Source: Ruminococcus sp. (GTDB lineage: Bacteria > Bacillota > Clostridia > Oscillospirales > Ruminococcaceae). Taken from it: DNA of 44,964 nucleotides. Where the stretch lies: NCBI GenBank assembly GCA_016288815.1, contig JAEELF010000050.1, positions 1 through 44,964 on the forward strand, read 5' to 3'. A program made the position numbers and the translations under genes. Shown one piece after another: positions 26,437-35,656 of this stretch (its first letter is position 1; every line of letters starts with the position of its first letter). The notes under the pieces were generated by a model, which was given only the letters and a program-made list of their open reading frames with translations, made no database searches and had not been told where the DNA came from.

Positions 26437-27639
26437 ATGGGAAAATGTATGATAATCGGCTGCGGCGGTGTTGCTTCCGTAGCTATCCACAAGTGCTGCC
26501 AGAACAGCGAGGCTTTTGAGGGCATTATGATCGCGAGCAGGACTAAGTCCAAGTGCGACGCGCTCAAGGAAAAGCTCCAGCCTACCACGAAGACGGTCAT
26601 CGAGACTGCACAGGTTAACGCTGACAACGTTGACGAGCTCGTTGCGCTCATCAACTCCTACAAGCCGGACGTTGTGCTCAATCTCGCGCTGCCGTACCAG
26701 GATCTCACGATAATGGACGCTTGTCTCGCGACCAAGACTCATTACGTCGATACTGCGAACTACGAGCCCCTCGACACGGCTAAGTTCGAGTACAAGTGGC
26801 AGTGGGCTTACCGCGAGAAGTTCAGGGAGGCTGGTATCACCGCTCTTCTCGGAAGCGGTTTCGACCCCGGCGTTACGGGCGTCTTCTCGGCTTATGCCAT
26901 GAAGCATGAGTTCGATGAGATCAACTACATCGACATACTCGACTGCAACGGTGGCGATCACGGCTATCCGTTCGCAACGAATTTCAATCCCGAGATCAAT
27001 ATCCGTGAGGTGTCCGCGAAGGGCAGCTACATCGAGGACGGCAAGTGGGTCGAGACCGAGCCCATGGAGATCAAGCGCGTCTACAACTTCAAGGGCGTAG
27101 GCGAGAAGGATATGTACCTCCTCCACCATGAGGAGCTGGAGTCCCTCGCGCTCAACATCAAGGGCATAAAGCGTATCCGCTTCTTCATGACCTTCGGGCA
27201 GAGCTACCTCACTCACCTCAAGTGCCTCGAAAATGTGGGTATGACCTCTATCGAGCCTATCATGTATGAGGGCAAGGAGATCGTTCCGCTCCAGTTCCTC
27301 AAGGCTGTGCTCCCTGACCCCGCTTCGCTCGGTCCGAGAACGGTCGGCAAGACTAATATCGGCTGTATATTCCGCGGCAAGAAGGACGGCAAGGACAAGA
27401 ATTACTACCTCTACAACATCTGCGACCACCAGGAGTGCTACCGCGAGGTCGGTTCTCAGGCTATCTCCTATACCACCGGCGTGCCCGCTATGATCGGCGC
27501 TATGCTCATCATGAACGGCACATGGAAGGGGCCCGGAGTGTACAACATCGAGGAGTTCGATCCCGATCCGTTCATGGACGCCCTCAACAAGTGGGGACTG
27601 CCGTGGGAGGAGGACTTCGATCCGGTGCTGGTAGACTGA
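26437..27639 (+). CDS. Carboxynorspermidine/carboxyspermidine synthase (saccharopine dehydrogenase family)
   Basis: The 400-residue product begins MGKCMIIGCGGVASVAIHK, an NAD(P)-binding Rossmann motif, and continues with family landmarks VVLNLALPYQDL, HYVDTANYEP, GFDPGVTGVF and YTTGVPAM. It joins aspartate semialdehyde with a diamine (putrescine or diaminopropane) and reduces the Schiff base to the carboxy-polyamine. The decarboxylase follows 72 bp downstream. The ATG at 26437 has AAGGAG eight bases upstream and is preferred over the GTG at 26428. Confidence 0.9.
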   Translation: MGKCMIIGCGGVASVAIHKCCQNSEAFEGIMIASRTKSKCDALKEKLQPTTKTVIETAQVNADNVDELVALINSYKPDVVLNLALPYQDLTIMDACLATKTHYVDTANYEPLDTAKFEYKWQWAYREKFREAGITALLGSGFDPGVTGVFSAYAMKHEFDEINYIDILDCNGGDHGYPFATNFNPEINIREVSAKGSYIEDGKWVETEPMEIKRVYNFKGVGEKDMYLLHHEELESLALNIKGIKRIRFFMTFGQSYLTHLKCLENVGMTSIEPIMYEGKEIVPLQFLKAVLPDPASLGPRTVGKTNIGCIFRGKKDGKDKNYYLYNICDHQECYREVGSQAISYTTGVPAMIGAMLIMNGTWKGPGVYNIEEFDPDPFMDALNKWGLPWEEDFDPVLVD

Positions 27640-27711
27640 TACGATAAAAACTTTTCTGAGGGGCGATGTGGGCATCGCCCCTGCGTATTATAAAAAACAA
27701 AGGTGATAGAT

Positions 27712-28845
27712 ATGACCGATAACATCAAAAACTCCCTCCCCACGCCGTGCTACGTCATCGACGAGGCGGCGCTGAAACATAATCTTGAGATACTGCGCGG
27801 CGTGCAGGAGCGCACCGGCGCGAAGATCCTCCTCGCGCAGAAGGCTTTCTCGTGCTATCATCTCTACCCGATGATAGGGGAATATCTCGCGGGGACGGCG
27901 TGCAGCGGGCTGTTCGAGGCGAGACTCGGCTCCGAGGAAATGGGTAAGGAGAACCACGTTTTCTCAGCGGCGTACCGCGAGGGCGAGATCGACGAGATAA
28001 TCTCATACTGCGGGCATATCATCTTCAATTCGTTCACGCAGCTCGACCGCTACCGCGACCGCGTCCTTGCGGCGGGGAAGAAGATCGGTCTGCGTATTAA
28101 TCCCGAGCACTCCACGCAGGAGGGTCACGAGATATACGACCCGTGCTCGCCGAAGTCTCGCCTCGGTATCACGAGGAGGAGCTTCCGTGCGGACGACTTG
28201 CGGGGCGTGACGGGTCTGCACTTCCACACGCTGTGCGAACAGAACTCCGACGACCTTGAGTCCACGCTGGATGCGGTCGAGGAGAGGTTCGGGGATATTC
28301 TTCCGAAGATGGAGTGGATAAACCTCGGAGGCGGACACCATATCACCCGCGCAGACTACGATATACCGCGGCTTGAACGGTGCATCAAGCGCTTGCAGGA
28401 AAAGTACGGGCTGGAGGTCTTCCTCGAGCCGGGGGAGGCTGTCGCGCTGAATGCGGGGTATCTCGTGACGGAGGTGCTCGACCTCACAGAGAACGATATG
28501 CCGATCGCGATACTCGACACCTCGGCGGCGTGCCATATGCCGGACGTGCTCGAAATGCCATACAGACCGCCGCTCATGGGCTCCGGGGAGAGCGGAGAAA
28601 AGCCGTACAGCTACAGGCTCGGCTCGCAGACCTGCCTTGCGGGAGATTCGATAGGGGAGTACTCGTTCGATGAGCCGCTGAAGGTCGGGGACAGGCTCGT
28701 TTTCGGCGATATGGCGATTTATTCGATGGTCAAGAACAACACCTTCAACGGTATGCCGCTCCCGGCGATAGTCCTGCTCAGGGCGGACGGCAGCACTGAG
28801 CTGCTGCGGGAGTTCGGCTACGAGGACTTCAGGGGACGGCTCTGA
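27712..28845 (+). CDS. nspC: Carboxynorspermidine/carboxyspermidine decarboxylase
   Basis: The 377-residue product is an alanine-racemase-fold PLP decarboxylase: TPCYVIDEAAL at the start, the PLP Lys44 in LLAQKAFSCY, GLHFHTLCEQ near 168, the phosphate-binding GGGHH segment near 207 and CHMPDVLEMPYRP near 275. It removes CO2 from carboxyspermidine or carboxynorspermidine. A GC-rich hairpin (27660-27681) lies between it and the synthase gene. Its stop shares a base with the MATE start (TGATG). Confidence 0.92.
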   Translation: MTDNIKNSLPTPCYVIDEAALKHNLEILRGVQERTGAKILLAQKAFSCYHLYPMIGEYLAGTACSGLFEARLGSEEMGKENHVFSAAYREGEIDEIISYCGHIIFNSFTQLDRYRDRVLAAGKKIGLRINPEHSTQEGHEIYDPCSPKSRLGITRRSFRADDLRGVTGLHFHTLCEQNSDDLESTLDAVEERFGDILPKMEWINLGGGHHITRADYDIPRLERCIKRLQEKYGLEVFLEPGEAVALNAGYLVTEVLDLTENDMPIAILDTSAACHMPDVLEMPYRPPLMGSGESGEKPYSYRLGSQTCLAGDSIGEYSFDEPLKVGDRLVFGDMAIYSMVKNNTFNGMPLPAIVLLRADGSTELLREFGYEDFRGRL

Positions 28846-30188
28846 TGGAAAACAAAAAGGAACTCTACAGACAGCTTTTCAGGATAGTGACGCCTATCGC
28901 GTTCCAGTTCCTGATGACGTCGCTCGTCACCGCGAGCGACGCTTTTATGCTCGGATTCCTCGATCAGGACTCACTCTCGGCAGCGTCCCTCGCGGGGCAG
29001 GCAGCTTTCGTGTTCAGCCTGTTCTACGGGGCGTTCGTGTTTGGGTGCAACGTCCTTGCGGCTCAGTACTGGGGGAAGCGTGACGTGAAGACTGTCGAGG
29101 AGGTGCTCGCGGTCACTATGAGGTATTCGCTCCTGACGGGAGCGTTCTTTACGGCTGCGGCGCTGATACTGCCCGTGCCTATAATGCACATATTCACAGG
29201 CGACCCGAAGCTCGTGGAGGCGGGCGCGGCGTACCTGAGAATGGTAGCGCTGTCGTATGTCCTGACAGGCTTCACACAGGCGTATTTCGGCATTATGAAG
29301 ATCTGCGACCGGGCAAAGCTCAGCTCGCTCATAGGTTCGCTGGCGGTGGTACTGAACATAATCCTCAACGCGCTCCTGATATTCGGACTGGGTCCGTTCC
29401 CGCGAATGGGTATCGAGGGAGCGGCGCTCGCGACCGTGATATCAAGAGTGATCGAGACTGCACTGGTGCTCGCTGCGGTCGCGGGGAAGCTCTGTCCGCC
29501 GCTGAGGATAAACCTCATGCTGCGCTCCGGGAAGGAGCTTACACGCGATTACTGGCACTACACCCTCCCCATACTCATCAATCAGCTCGGCTGGGGAGGC
29601 GGCGTGGCGATGTACTCCGTCATCATGGGACACCTCGGCAGTGACGCGACCGCTGCAAATTCGATAGCGGGGATAGTCCGCAGCATGATCGCGAGCCTGT
29701 GCTGGGGAATAGCGTCCGGCGTGGGTATCATCATCGGCGGTATGCTCGGGCGGAACGAGCTCGAGCGCGCAAGAAAGGCGGGCGGGAGCTTCGTCCGCTT
29801 TGCGATATTCACCGGAGCGGCTTCCGGAGTGGTGATACTTGCCGTGATACCGCTGGTCATGCGGACGGTCTCGCTCAATGAGCAGGCGCAGTTCTACCTG
29901 AAATACATGATGTGCATGGCGGCGTACTATATCATCGGGAACTCGCTGAATTCGACTATTATCGTGGGGATATTCCCGGCGGGAGGCGACACGAGGTTCG
30001 GTATGTGGTGCGACGTGATAACGCTGTGGTGCGTGGTCGTGCCGCTCGGGCTGGTGGGAGCGTTCGTGCTGAAGCTGCCCGTGCTGGCGGTGGCGTTCAT
30101 TCTCACCCTCGATGAGTTCGTCAAGCTGCCCGCGGTATACCGGCATTACATGAAGTTCGTTTGGCTGCGGAACATCACCAGAGATTGA
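28845..30188 (+). CDS. MATE-family efflux transporter
   Basis: The 447-residue product has about twelve transmembrane helices in the MATE/MatE arrangement, starting with ELYRQLFRIVTPIAFQFL. MATE pumps export cationic organic compounds using Na+ or H+ gradients. As the last gene of the operon, overlapping nspC by one base, it may export a polyamine or related cation; that substrate is inference. The C-terminus ends with basic residues. Confidence 0.92.
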   Translation: MENKKELYRQLFRIVTPIAFQFLMTSLVTASDAFMLGFLDQDSLSAASLAGQAAFVFSLFYGAFVFGCNVLAAQYWGKRDVKTVEEVLAVTMRYSLLTGAFFTAAALILPVPIMHIFTGDPKLVEAGAAYLRMVALSYVLTGFTQAYFGIMKICDRAKLSSLIGSLAVVLNIILNALLIFGLGPFPRMGIEGAALATVISRVIETALVLAAVAGKLCPPLRINLMLRSGKELTRDYWHYTLPILINQLGWGGGVAMYSVIMGHLGSDATAANSIAGIVRSMIASLCWGIASGVGIIIGGMLGRNELERARKAGGSFVRFAIFTGAASGVVILAVIPLVMRTVSLNEQAQFYLKYMMCMAAYYIIGNSLNSTIIVGIFPAGGDTRFGMWCDVITLWCVVVPLGLVGAFVLKLPVLAVAFILTLDEFVKLPAVYRHYMKFVWLRNITRD

Positions 30189-30312
30189 GCGTGTACAAAA
30201 GTGGGATTTGTGCATAATAAGGCATGTGCACTATCGTACCCCACCTGTAATGATAATTGATAGTCCGCCTATAATTTTGTGTGTTTTTTGCACTAAATAT
30301 GTAAATTACGGA

Positions 30313-30341
30313 TTTACTTGAAAAATGAATTCTTATATAAT
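30313..30341 (+). promoter_or_regulatory. Probable promoter of the xylan-enzyme gene
   Basis: TTTACT (30313-30318), 17-bp spacer, TATAAT (30336-30341), about 55 bp upstream of the start. The -35 box is imperfect. The stretch before it (30195-30250) contains a GTGGG/CCCAC stem with an inner GTGCA/TGCAC stem and no T-run. Confidence 0.55.
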
Positions 30342-30394
30342 TAAGTAAAGGATATACGTTATACAAATTTTATCAAATACAGGGGGTATTTTTT

Positions 30395-33313
30395 ATGAGT
30401 TTTTCAAGCAGACTAAAGTCGGCTGTTGCGGGAATAACTGCCGGCGCTCTCCTCTTCTCATCTGCTTCGGCTCTGCCCGAGAAGCAGAAAGTTGAGGCTA
30501 ACGCCGCTTCCGTCTGCACAGTCAACACCAACAAGACATACCAGTTTATACGCGGCTTCGGCGGTATAGACCTTCCGGAATGGCAGGGATATTCGCTGTC
30601 AAACTCTGAACTGGCAAGAGCCTTCGGAAATGAAGACGGTCAGCTCGGACTCACGGTGCTCCGTGTTTATGTCAATCCTAACAGCAGTCAGTGGGGCAAT
30701 GCGCTTTCAACTGCGAAGTATGCTTCGCAGCATGGCGCTACTGTATTCGCTACACCTTGGGAGCCGCCGTCGAGTCTCTGTGAATCCGGCGGAAGCAACG
30801 GTAAGCTCCACCTGAAGACTTCAAGCTATGCTGATTATGCTAAGCACCTGAACGACTTCGGTACTTACATGAAGAACAACGGCGTAGACCTCTACTCCAT
30901 TTCGGTTCAGAATGAGCCTGACTACGCTTCTGAGTGGACATACTGGTCACCGACAGAGGCAACAAACTTTATCGCAAACTACGGCGATCAGATCACAAGT
31001 ACAAGACTCATGTCGCCCGAGACCTTCCAGTATGGTGCTTGGAGCGAGAATGGCAGAAACTTCTATAACTATATCCTGAATAATGCCAAGGCACTTGCGA
31101 ATACAGATGTATTCGGAACTCACTTCTACGGAACTCCCAGAAGCAAGATGGACTTCCCGGCTCTGGAGAACAGCGGCAGAGAGATCTGGATGACTGAGGT
31201 ATACGTCCCCAACTCGGACGCTAACTCCGCTAACAACTGGCCTGAGGCTCTCGATGTTGCTGAGAATATCCACAACGGTCTCGTTGTCGGCAACATGAGC
31301 GTTTATACATGGTGGTACATCAAGAGAAGCTACAGCCTTCTCGAGCAGAGCGGTTCTGACGGCGCTATCACAAAGCGCGGCTACATGATGGCTCAGTACT
31401 CCAAGTATGTTCGTCCCGGCGATCTCCGTATCGACGCGACAGAGTCCCCGCAGAGCGATGTTTACATTTCCGCTTACAAGCACAGCGATACTCAGATCGA
31501 GATCGTTGCTGTAAATAAGGGCAGTGATTACGCGCAGGAGTTCTCGATCAGCGGACGCACTATCAAGAACGTTGACCGTTACAGAACTTCTGCAAACGAG
31601 AATCTCGCTGCTACAAAGGGCATGGATCACGATACTTCTTCGTTCTTTGCTCAGCTCCCCGCAAATTCTGTTTCTACATTCGTTATCACTCTTGAGAGCG
31701 ACGGCGTGGCTGTTCCTGAAATGCCCGACGGTCCTACCGAGCCCGAGCCGGAAAAGCCGCTTGAGCCCGATGCTAACGGCTACTACATCCACGATACCTT
31801 CGAGGACGGCACAGACGACTGGACTGGCCGTGGTTCTGCGACAGTTACTCTCAGCGGCAAGAATCCCTACGCTGGCACAGAGGCTCTCCTCGTTCAGGAC
31901 AGAGCTTCTGCATGGAACGGTACCCAGAAGGCACTCAGCACAGTTACTTTCGAGCCCGGTAAGGAGTTCAGCTTCAGCGTAGTTGCTGAGCTGGCTGACG
32001 GCAGCGCTTCCACTGACCTCCAGCTCTCGCTCCAGTACAAGGATTCCGCGGGTGAGACTCAGTATGCACATATCGCGACTGCTACAGGCGTGGCTGGAAG
32101 CTACGTTCAGCTCGCAAACCAGAATTATAAGATACCCGAGGGCGCTTCCGATCTTCAGCTCTACGTTGAGACTGTTGACGGCACATCGAATTTCTACATC
32201 GACGAGGCTATCGTTGCTGTTGCAGGAACTGCGATCAGCGGTCCTAAGGCTATCACTTATACACTCGGAGATATCGACGACAACGGCGTTATCAATGCTG
32301 TTGACATCTCACTCGCAAGAATAGGTCTCGTTAACGGGCTTTCTGACAAGGCTCAGTCCCTCGCAGCAGACGTTGACAAGAACGGCAAGCTCGAGATCGC
32401 TGACGTTGTTCAGATACAGCAGTTCGTTCTCGGTATGATAACAAAGTTCGGTCAGACTGCTTCCTCCGGCGGCAGCAGCTCCGGCGGCGATGAGCCTTCC
32501 TCGAATCTTTCTATGGCTGAGTACACAGCTATGATACAGAGCGATGTTGTTGAGTTCGAGACATCTGACTCCAAGACCGAGAAGGCGGGAGTTCAGTACG
32601 GCACGCTCAAGTCCGGCACATACTACTCCACTACCTGCAACCGCAACAAGCCCTACAATATCCTCCTTCCCGCCGGCTACGACGAGAGCAAGCAGTACCC
32701 CGTTCTCTACGTTATGCACGGCTACTGGGAGAATCAGGACAGAATGATCATCAAGGGCAACGGTACTATGTACACGAAGCAGATCATCGGCAATGCTATC
32801 GCTGAGGGTGCTGCCAAGGATATGATCGTCGTATTCCCGTACATCTACTCCAGCGCGACGCAGGACAGCTGCTCCGCTATGGACGACGCCAACAATGCGG
32901 CTTACGATAACTTCCTCAACGATCTTACAAAGGACCTCATGCCTCACATCGAGAGCACATACAGCGTCAAGACCGGCAAGGATAACACTGCTATCACTGG
33001 CTTCTCCATGGGCGGACGTGAGTCTCTCCTCATCGGTATGAAGTATCCCGACAAGTTCGGCTATATCGGCGCTATCTGCCCGGCTCCCGGCGTTACTGGC
33101 TCCTTCAAGTGGGACAGCTCCAATGAGCCTTACCTCCTGTTCATTACGGCAGGAAGCAACGACCAGACTGTTTACTCTACACCTTCCGGCTACAACGATC
33201 AGTTCACCAATAATAACGTACCGCACATCTGGCACTATGTCAACGGCGGCTACCACGGCGATAACTGCATCCACGCACATATCTACAACTTCGTAAGAGC
33301 TATATTCAAGTAA
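30395..33313 (+). CDS. Secreted GH30 glucuronoxylanase - CBM22 - dockerin - CE1 esterase
   Basis: The 972-residue product has a signal peptide (cleavage near 37) and a GH30 domain of the glucuronoxylanase type (about 40-435) with acid/base Glu174 in SVQNEPDY and nucleophile Glu268 in WMTEVY. A CBM22-like xylan-binding domain (about 462-610) follows, then an internal dockerin (about 621-685) with loops DIDDNGVINAVD and DVDKNGKLEIAD. After a Ser/Gly linker comes a CE1 feruloyl/acetyl esterase (about 703-972) with Ser871 in GFSMGG. It should cut glucuronoxylan and remove ester side groups in one protein docked to a cellulosome. Its GAGG-less but G-rich AGGGGG ribosome-binding site is close to the start. 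Confidence 0.93.
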   Translation: MSFSSRLKSAVAGITAGALLFSSASALPEKQKVEANAASVCTVNTNKTYQFIRGFGGIDLPEWQGYSLSNSELARAFGNEDGQLGLTVLRVYVNPNSSQWGNALSTAKYASQHGATVFATPWEPPSSLCESGGSNGKLHLKTSSYADYAKHLNDFGTYMKNNGVDLYSISVQNEPDYASEWTYWSPTEATNFIANYGDQITSTRLMSPETFQYGAWSENGRNFYNYILNNAKALANTDVFGTHFYGTPRSKMDFPALENSGREIWMTEVYVPNSDANSANNWPEALDVAENIHNGLVVGNMSVYTWWYIKRSYSLLEQSGSDGAITKRGYMMAQYSKYVRPGDLRIDATESPQSDVYISAYKHSDTQIEIVAVNKGSDYAQEFSISGRTIKNVDRYRTSANENLAATKGMDHDTSSFFAQLPANSVSTFVITLESDGVAVPEMPDGPTEPEPEKPLEPDANGYYIHDTFEDGTDDWTGRGSATVTLSGKNPYAGTEALLVQDRASAWNGTQKALSTVTFEPGKEFSFSVVAELADGSASTDLQLSLQYKDSAGETQYAHIATATGVAGSYVQLANQNYKIPEGASDLQLYVETVDGTSNFYIDEAIVAVAGTAISGPKAITYTLGDIDDNGVINAVDISLARIGLVNGLSDKAQSLAADVDKNGKLEIADVVQIQQFVLGMITKFGQTASSGGSSSGGDEPSSNLSMAEYTAMIQSDVVEFETSDSKTEKAGVQYGTLKSGTYYSTTCNRNKPYNILLPAGYDESKQYPVLYVMHGYWENQDRMIIKGNGTMYTKQIIGNAIAEGAAKDMIVVFPYIYSSATQDSCSAMDDANNAAYDNFLNDLTKDLMPHIESTYSVKTGKDNTAITGFSMGGRESLLIGMKYPDKFGYIGAICPAPGVTGSFKWDSSNEPYLLFITAGSNDQTVYSTPSGYNDQFTNNNVPHIWHYVNGGYHGDNCIHAHIYNFVRAIFK

Positions 33314-33320
33314 AAATGTT

Positions 33321-33349
33321 CCCCCGCACTTAGGTGCGGGGGATTTTTT
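33321..33349 (+). terminator. Terminator of the xylan-enzyme gene
   Basis: CCCCCGCAC - TTAG - GTGCGGGGG followed by ATTTTTT: a nine-pair GC-rich stem eight bases after the stop codon. Confidence 0.93.
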
Positions 33350-33386
33350 AGTTATGGCAGCAGACGTGCTTGGTGGGGTACAGCAT

Positions 33387-34808
33387 TTAGTTGTGGTAGG
33401 GATCAAGGGCTTCGACGGCGGTGAGTATGGCTGAGGGGTCGTGTCTGCCGAAGATAGTGTCAAGGTTGCCGATGAAGGTGCCGAGTATCTGGAACGGTGC
33501 CATGCTGTCGTGCGTCATGTCGTTGACGATGATCGGCGCAAGGAACGAGACAAGTCCCGGGAGGGAGTCCCTGAGCCGGGTGTACTCAGACTCGCTCAGG
33601 CAGGTGCTGTGGTCTGCGCTGTCGAGGTTCTCGGAGATCATCGACGTGAGCGTATCCATTGCGGAATCGTACTCGGGGCTGCCCTTTTCGGCGGTGTACA
33701 GGGGCATGAGCTTCAGCTTGGCACTGCCGTTGAAGACGTCTCCTATCGCGCCTGCGACGAGCTCGGTGAATTCCTCCCTGCCCTCGGCGTCGCGGGTGAG
33801 CAGGAGAGTGATGACAGTCCCGATGTCGCTGCTGTATGAGCTGAATTCCTCGCGGGTCACGCAGCTGTCGAGATATTCGAGCAGCTCAGCCTCGAAGTCC
33901 TGAACGGTAGTCGGGTCGGCTTCGACTTCCACAGCTTCAAGACCGTCCGTGAGGTCGAGAGCCATAGGCGAGATGACGACTTCCTCACCGAGTATCGGGT
34001 CGGGAGTGCCGGCGTTGTAGAGTCCCCACTGCTCAGGGTAGACCCTGGGTATGAGGTCGTTCGGGTCGAATACGTTGTGGATATTCGCGTAGCCGGACTT
34101 GGTGCTGCTCGCGCGGGGCGCCTCGAACGTGTAGACATAGAGGTCGTCGTCGGTGATGCCGAACTCGCTGAGGTGCTCGTTGATGTACTTGCCGGCGAGA
34201 TCGCAGACCGCTCCGCCGCGGCTGTAGCCGGTCAGCCAGAGCTTCGCGCCGGTGAGTCCGTGCTCCTCCTCGTAGGCTTTGATACGGCTGATGACCTTCT
34301 GGGCGGAATCCGTGAAGCCCTTTGCGTCGCCGGAAGCGCCGGAGATGAAGTTGTTAGCCCACTCGCTCTCGTAGTTCGCGCCGCGGACAGCCACTGCGAT
34401 GACCTCGCCGCTGGGCGTGCTCTTGTGGGAGATAGCCGTGCCGATGGTATCGGGAGTCGGGGCGGTGTCCATGTCCTCGGAGACGAAGTCCTCAGAGCTG
34501 AACCCGAATGCCGAAAGAAGGGCGCGGGCGTTGTCATAGTCGCTGCCGGTGGTGCTGCCGAAAACCGAGACCGTAAGGTCGAGGGAGGCTGTGCGGAGGT
34601 GCTCGTCGGGCTCCTTTCCGGACTTCGCGAAGTAATCGTCGCTGTAGTAGAATGTTGCCTGCTGCTCCTCGCCTGAGAGGTAGGTGAACGTCCCGCTGAT
34701 AAGGCTGCTGCCGTCAGTAGGGGAGCTTTTATCTCCGTTTTTGCCGCAGCCGGTGAGGGCGGTCACGGCGCTGAGTGAGAGTGCGGCAAGTCGTTTTATC
34801 GCTTTCAT
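33387..34808 (-). CDS. Lipase-like lipoprotein
   Basis: The 473-residue product begins MKAIKRLAALSLSAVTALTGC, a lipoprotein signal with lipobox LTGC. It has a class-3-lipase/alpha-beta hydrolase core: VAVRGANYESEW, the nucleophile motif GYSRGG near 210, TFEAPRA near 243 and DPNDLIPRVYP near 265. It should be an esterase or lipase anchored on the outer face of the membrane; the substrate is unknown. The start at 34808 has AGGAAG upstream and lies after its promoter, while the longer frame would extend over the divergent promoter region. Confidence 0.85.
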   Translation of the reverse strand: MKAIKRLAALSLSAVTALTGCGKNGDKSSPTDGSSLISGTFTYLSGEEQQATFYYSDDYFAKSGKEPDEHLRTASLDLTVSVFGSTTGSDYDNARALLSAFGFSSEDFVSEDMDTAPTPDTIGTAISHKSTPSGEVIAVAVRGANYESEWANNFISGASGDAKGFTDSAQKVISRIKAYEEEHGLTGAKLWLTGYSRGGAVCDLAGKYINEHLSEFGITDDDLYVYTFEAPRASSTKSGYANIHNVFDPNDLIPRVYPEQWGLYNAGTPDPILGEEVVISPMALDLTDGLEAVEVEADPTTVQDFEAELLEYLDSCVTREEFSSYSSDIGTVITLLLTRDAEGREEFTELVAGAIGDVFNGSAKLKLMPLYTAEKGSPEYDSAMDTLTSMISENLDSADHSTCLSESEYTRLRDSLPGLVSFLAPIIVNDMTHDSMAPFQILGTFIGNLDTIFGRHDPSAILTAVEALDPYHN

Positions 34809-34836
34809 ATCTTCCTCCAAATAATTGATATATGTC

Positions 34837-34865
34837 ATTATACCACGCCTGCCGCCGAAAATCAA
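34837..34865 (-). promoter_or_regulatory. Promoter of the lipase-like gene
   Basis: Minus strand TTGATT (34865-34860), 17-bp spacer, TATAAT (34842-34837). It lies back to back with the divergent promoter at 34892-34920; the two -35 boxes are 26 bp apart, so both may share control. Confidence 0.8.
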
Positions 34866-34891
34866 GCGCGGAAAAAAATCCCGCCAGACTG

Positions 34892-34920
34892 TTGATTTAT
34901 CTGCGCCTTTGTGATATAAT
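34892..34920 (+). promoter_or_regulatory. Promoter of the 35006 gene
   Basis: TTGATT (34892-34897), 17-bp spacer, TATAAT (34915-34920). Its boxes are the same hexamers as those of the divergent lipase promoter. Confidence 0.8.
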
Positions 34921-35005
34921 ACCATTATAGTATATGTGATGACAATATCACGCCAGTTCGTTAATGAAAAAGCCGCTTCTGCGGCGTGAAAAAGGAGGAT
35001 CACCT

Positions 35006-35500
35006 ATGAGTTTCCTATCCAAGATAATCGGCGCTAAGGCTGAAAAGGCGGCGTCGGAATTCGTTAAGGGTCTGATGAACGGCAGTCAGTCCGGTCAGGA
35101 ACAGTCCCAGCCTCAGCAGTACGCTGCTCCGGTGCAGAACACTGCTCCCGCAGCACCCTCGCCGTCGGGCTTTTCGTGGGGCGCGGAGATGCCAGATGAG
35201 GAGAACCAGTTCAACTTTCCCGGCTCCTACATCGAGTACTTCACAAAGGTATTCAATGAGGAGTTCCCCGACTACGACATCTCGCGCACTGAGGGTACTC
35301 AGGTGACCTTCACGTTCACTAAGAACGGCAGCACGCGGCTCATCGTCGAGCTCCTCAAGCAGAGCAGCGGCGCCTATAAGACCCGCCGTGACTGCGCGAA
35401 GAACGGTATCCCGTACCTGCGCTACTACATCGACCACGACGGCTGGTGGAACACACGCGCGTATGTTTCCCAGCGCACAAGAAATGCCCTCGGCGGCTGA
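35006..35500 (+). CDS. Protein of unknown function
   Basis: The 164-residue product was not recognised. It has a short Ala/Lys-rich N-terminus, a Gln/Pro/Ala-rich linker (about 28-60) and a compact C-terminal domain (about 70-163) containing STRLIVELLKQSSGAYKTRR and a WWNTRAYV segment. The conserved-looking Glu/Lys and aromatic residues suggest a folded enzymatic or binding domain, but no family can be named. The start at 35006 has AAGGAGG upstream. A candidate RNA follows its stop by about ten bases. Confidence 0.7.
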   Translation: MSFLSKIIGAKAEKAASEFVKGLMNGSQSGQEQSQPQQYAAPVQNTAPAAPSPSGFSWGAEMPDEENQFNFPGSYIEYFTKVFNEEFPDYDISRTEGTQVTFTFTKNGSTRLIVELLKQSSGAYKTRRDCAKNGIPYLRYYIDHDGWWNTRAYVSQRTRNALGG

Positions 35501-35510
35501 TAAAATCTGA

Positions 35511-35651
35511 AAAAAGCAGTAGGAGAACGCTTTGCGCCTGCGGCGGACCCGGCACGAGCTCATATGCATAGCTTCGCAGGCAGCTTGCCCGTGTACGGTC
35601 TTGTCCTTTCCGGAATTATCCGGACTTTAACGTCTTCTCCTGCTGTTTTTT
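35511..35651 (+). ncRNA. Candidate self-terminating hairpin RNA
   Basis: The outer strands AAAAAGCAGTAGGAGAA (35511-35527) and TTCTCCTGCTGTTTTT (35635-35650) pair over about 17 positions, enclosing about 107 bases. Inside are a TCCGGA-ATTA-TCCGGA hairpin (35609-35624), a GAGCT/AGCTT hairpin near 35556-35574 and GGAC/GTCC-type pairings. The 3' strand runs into seven T, so the closing stem doubles as a terminator. The long-rod shape recalls 6S-type RNAs, but no conserved 6S motif could be confirmed. It may also simply be the 3' end of the 35006 message. Confidence 0.5.
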
Positions 35652-35656
35652 TGTGC

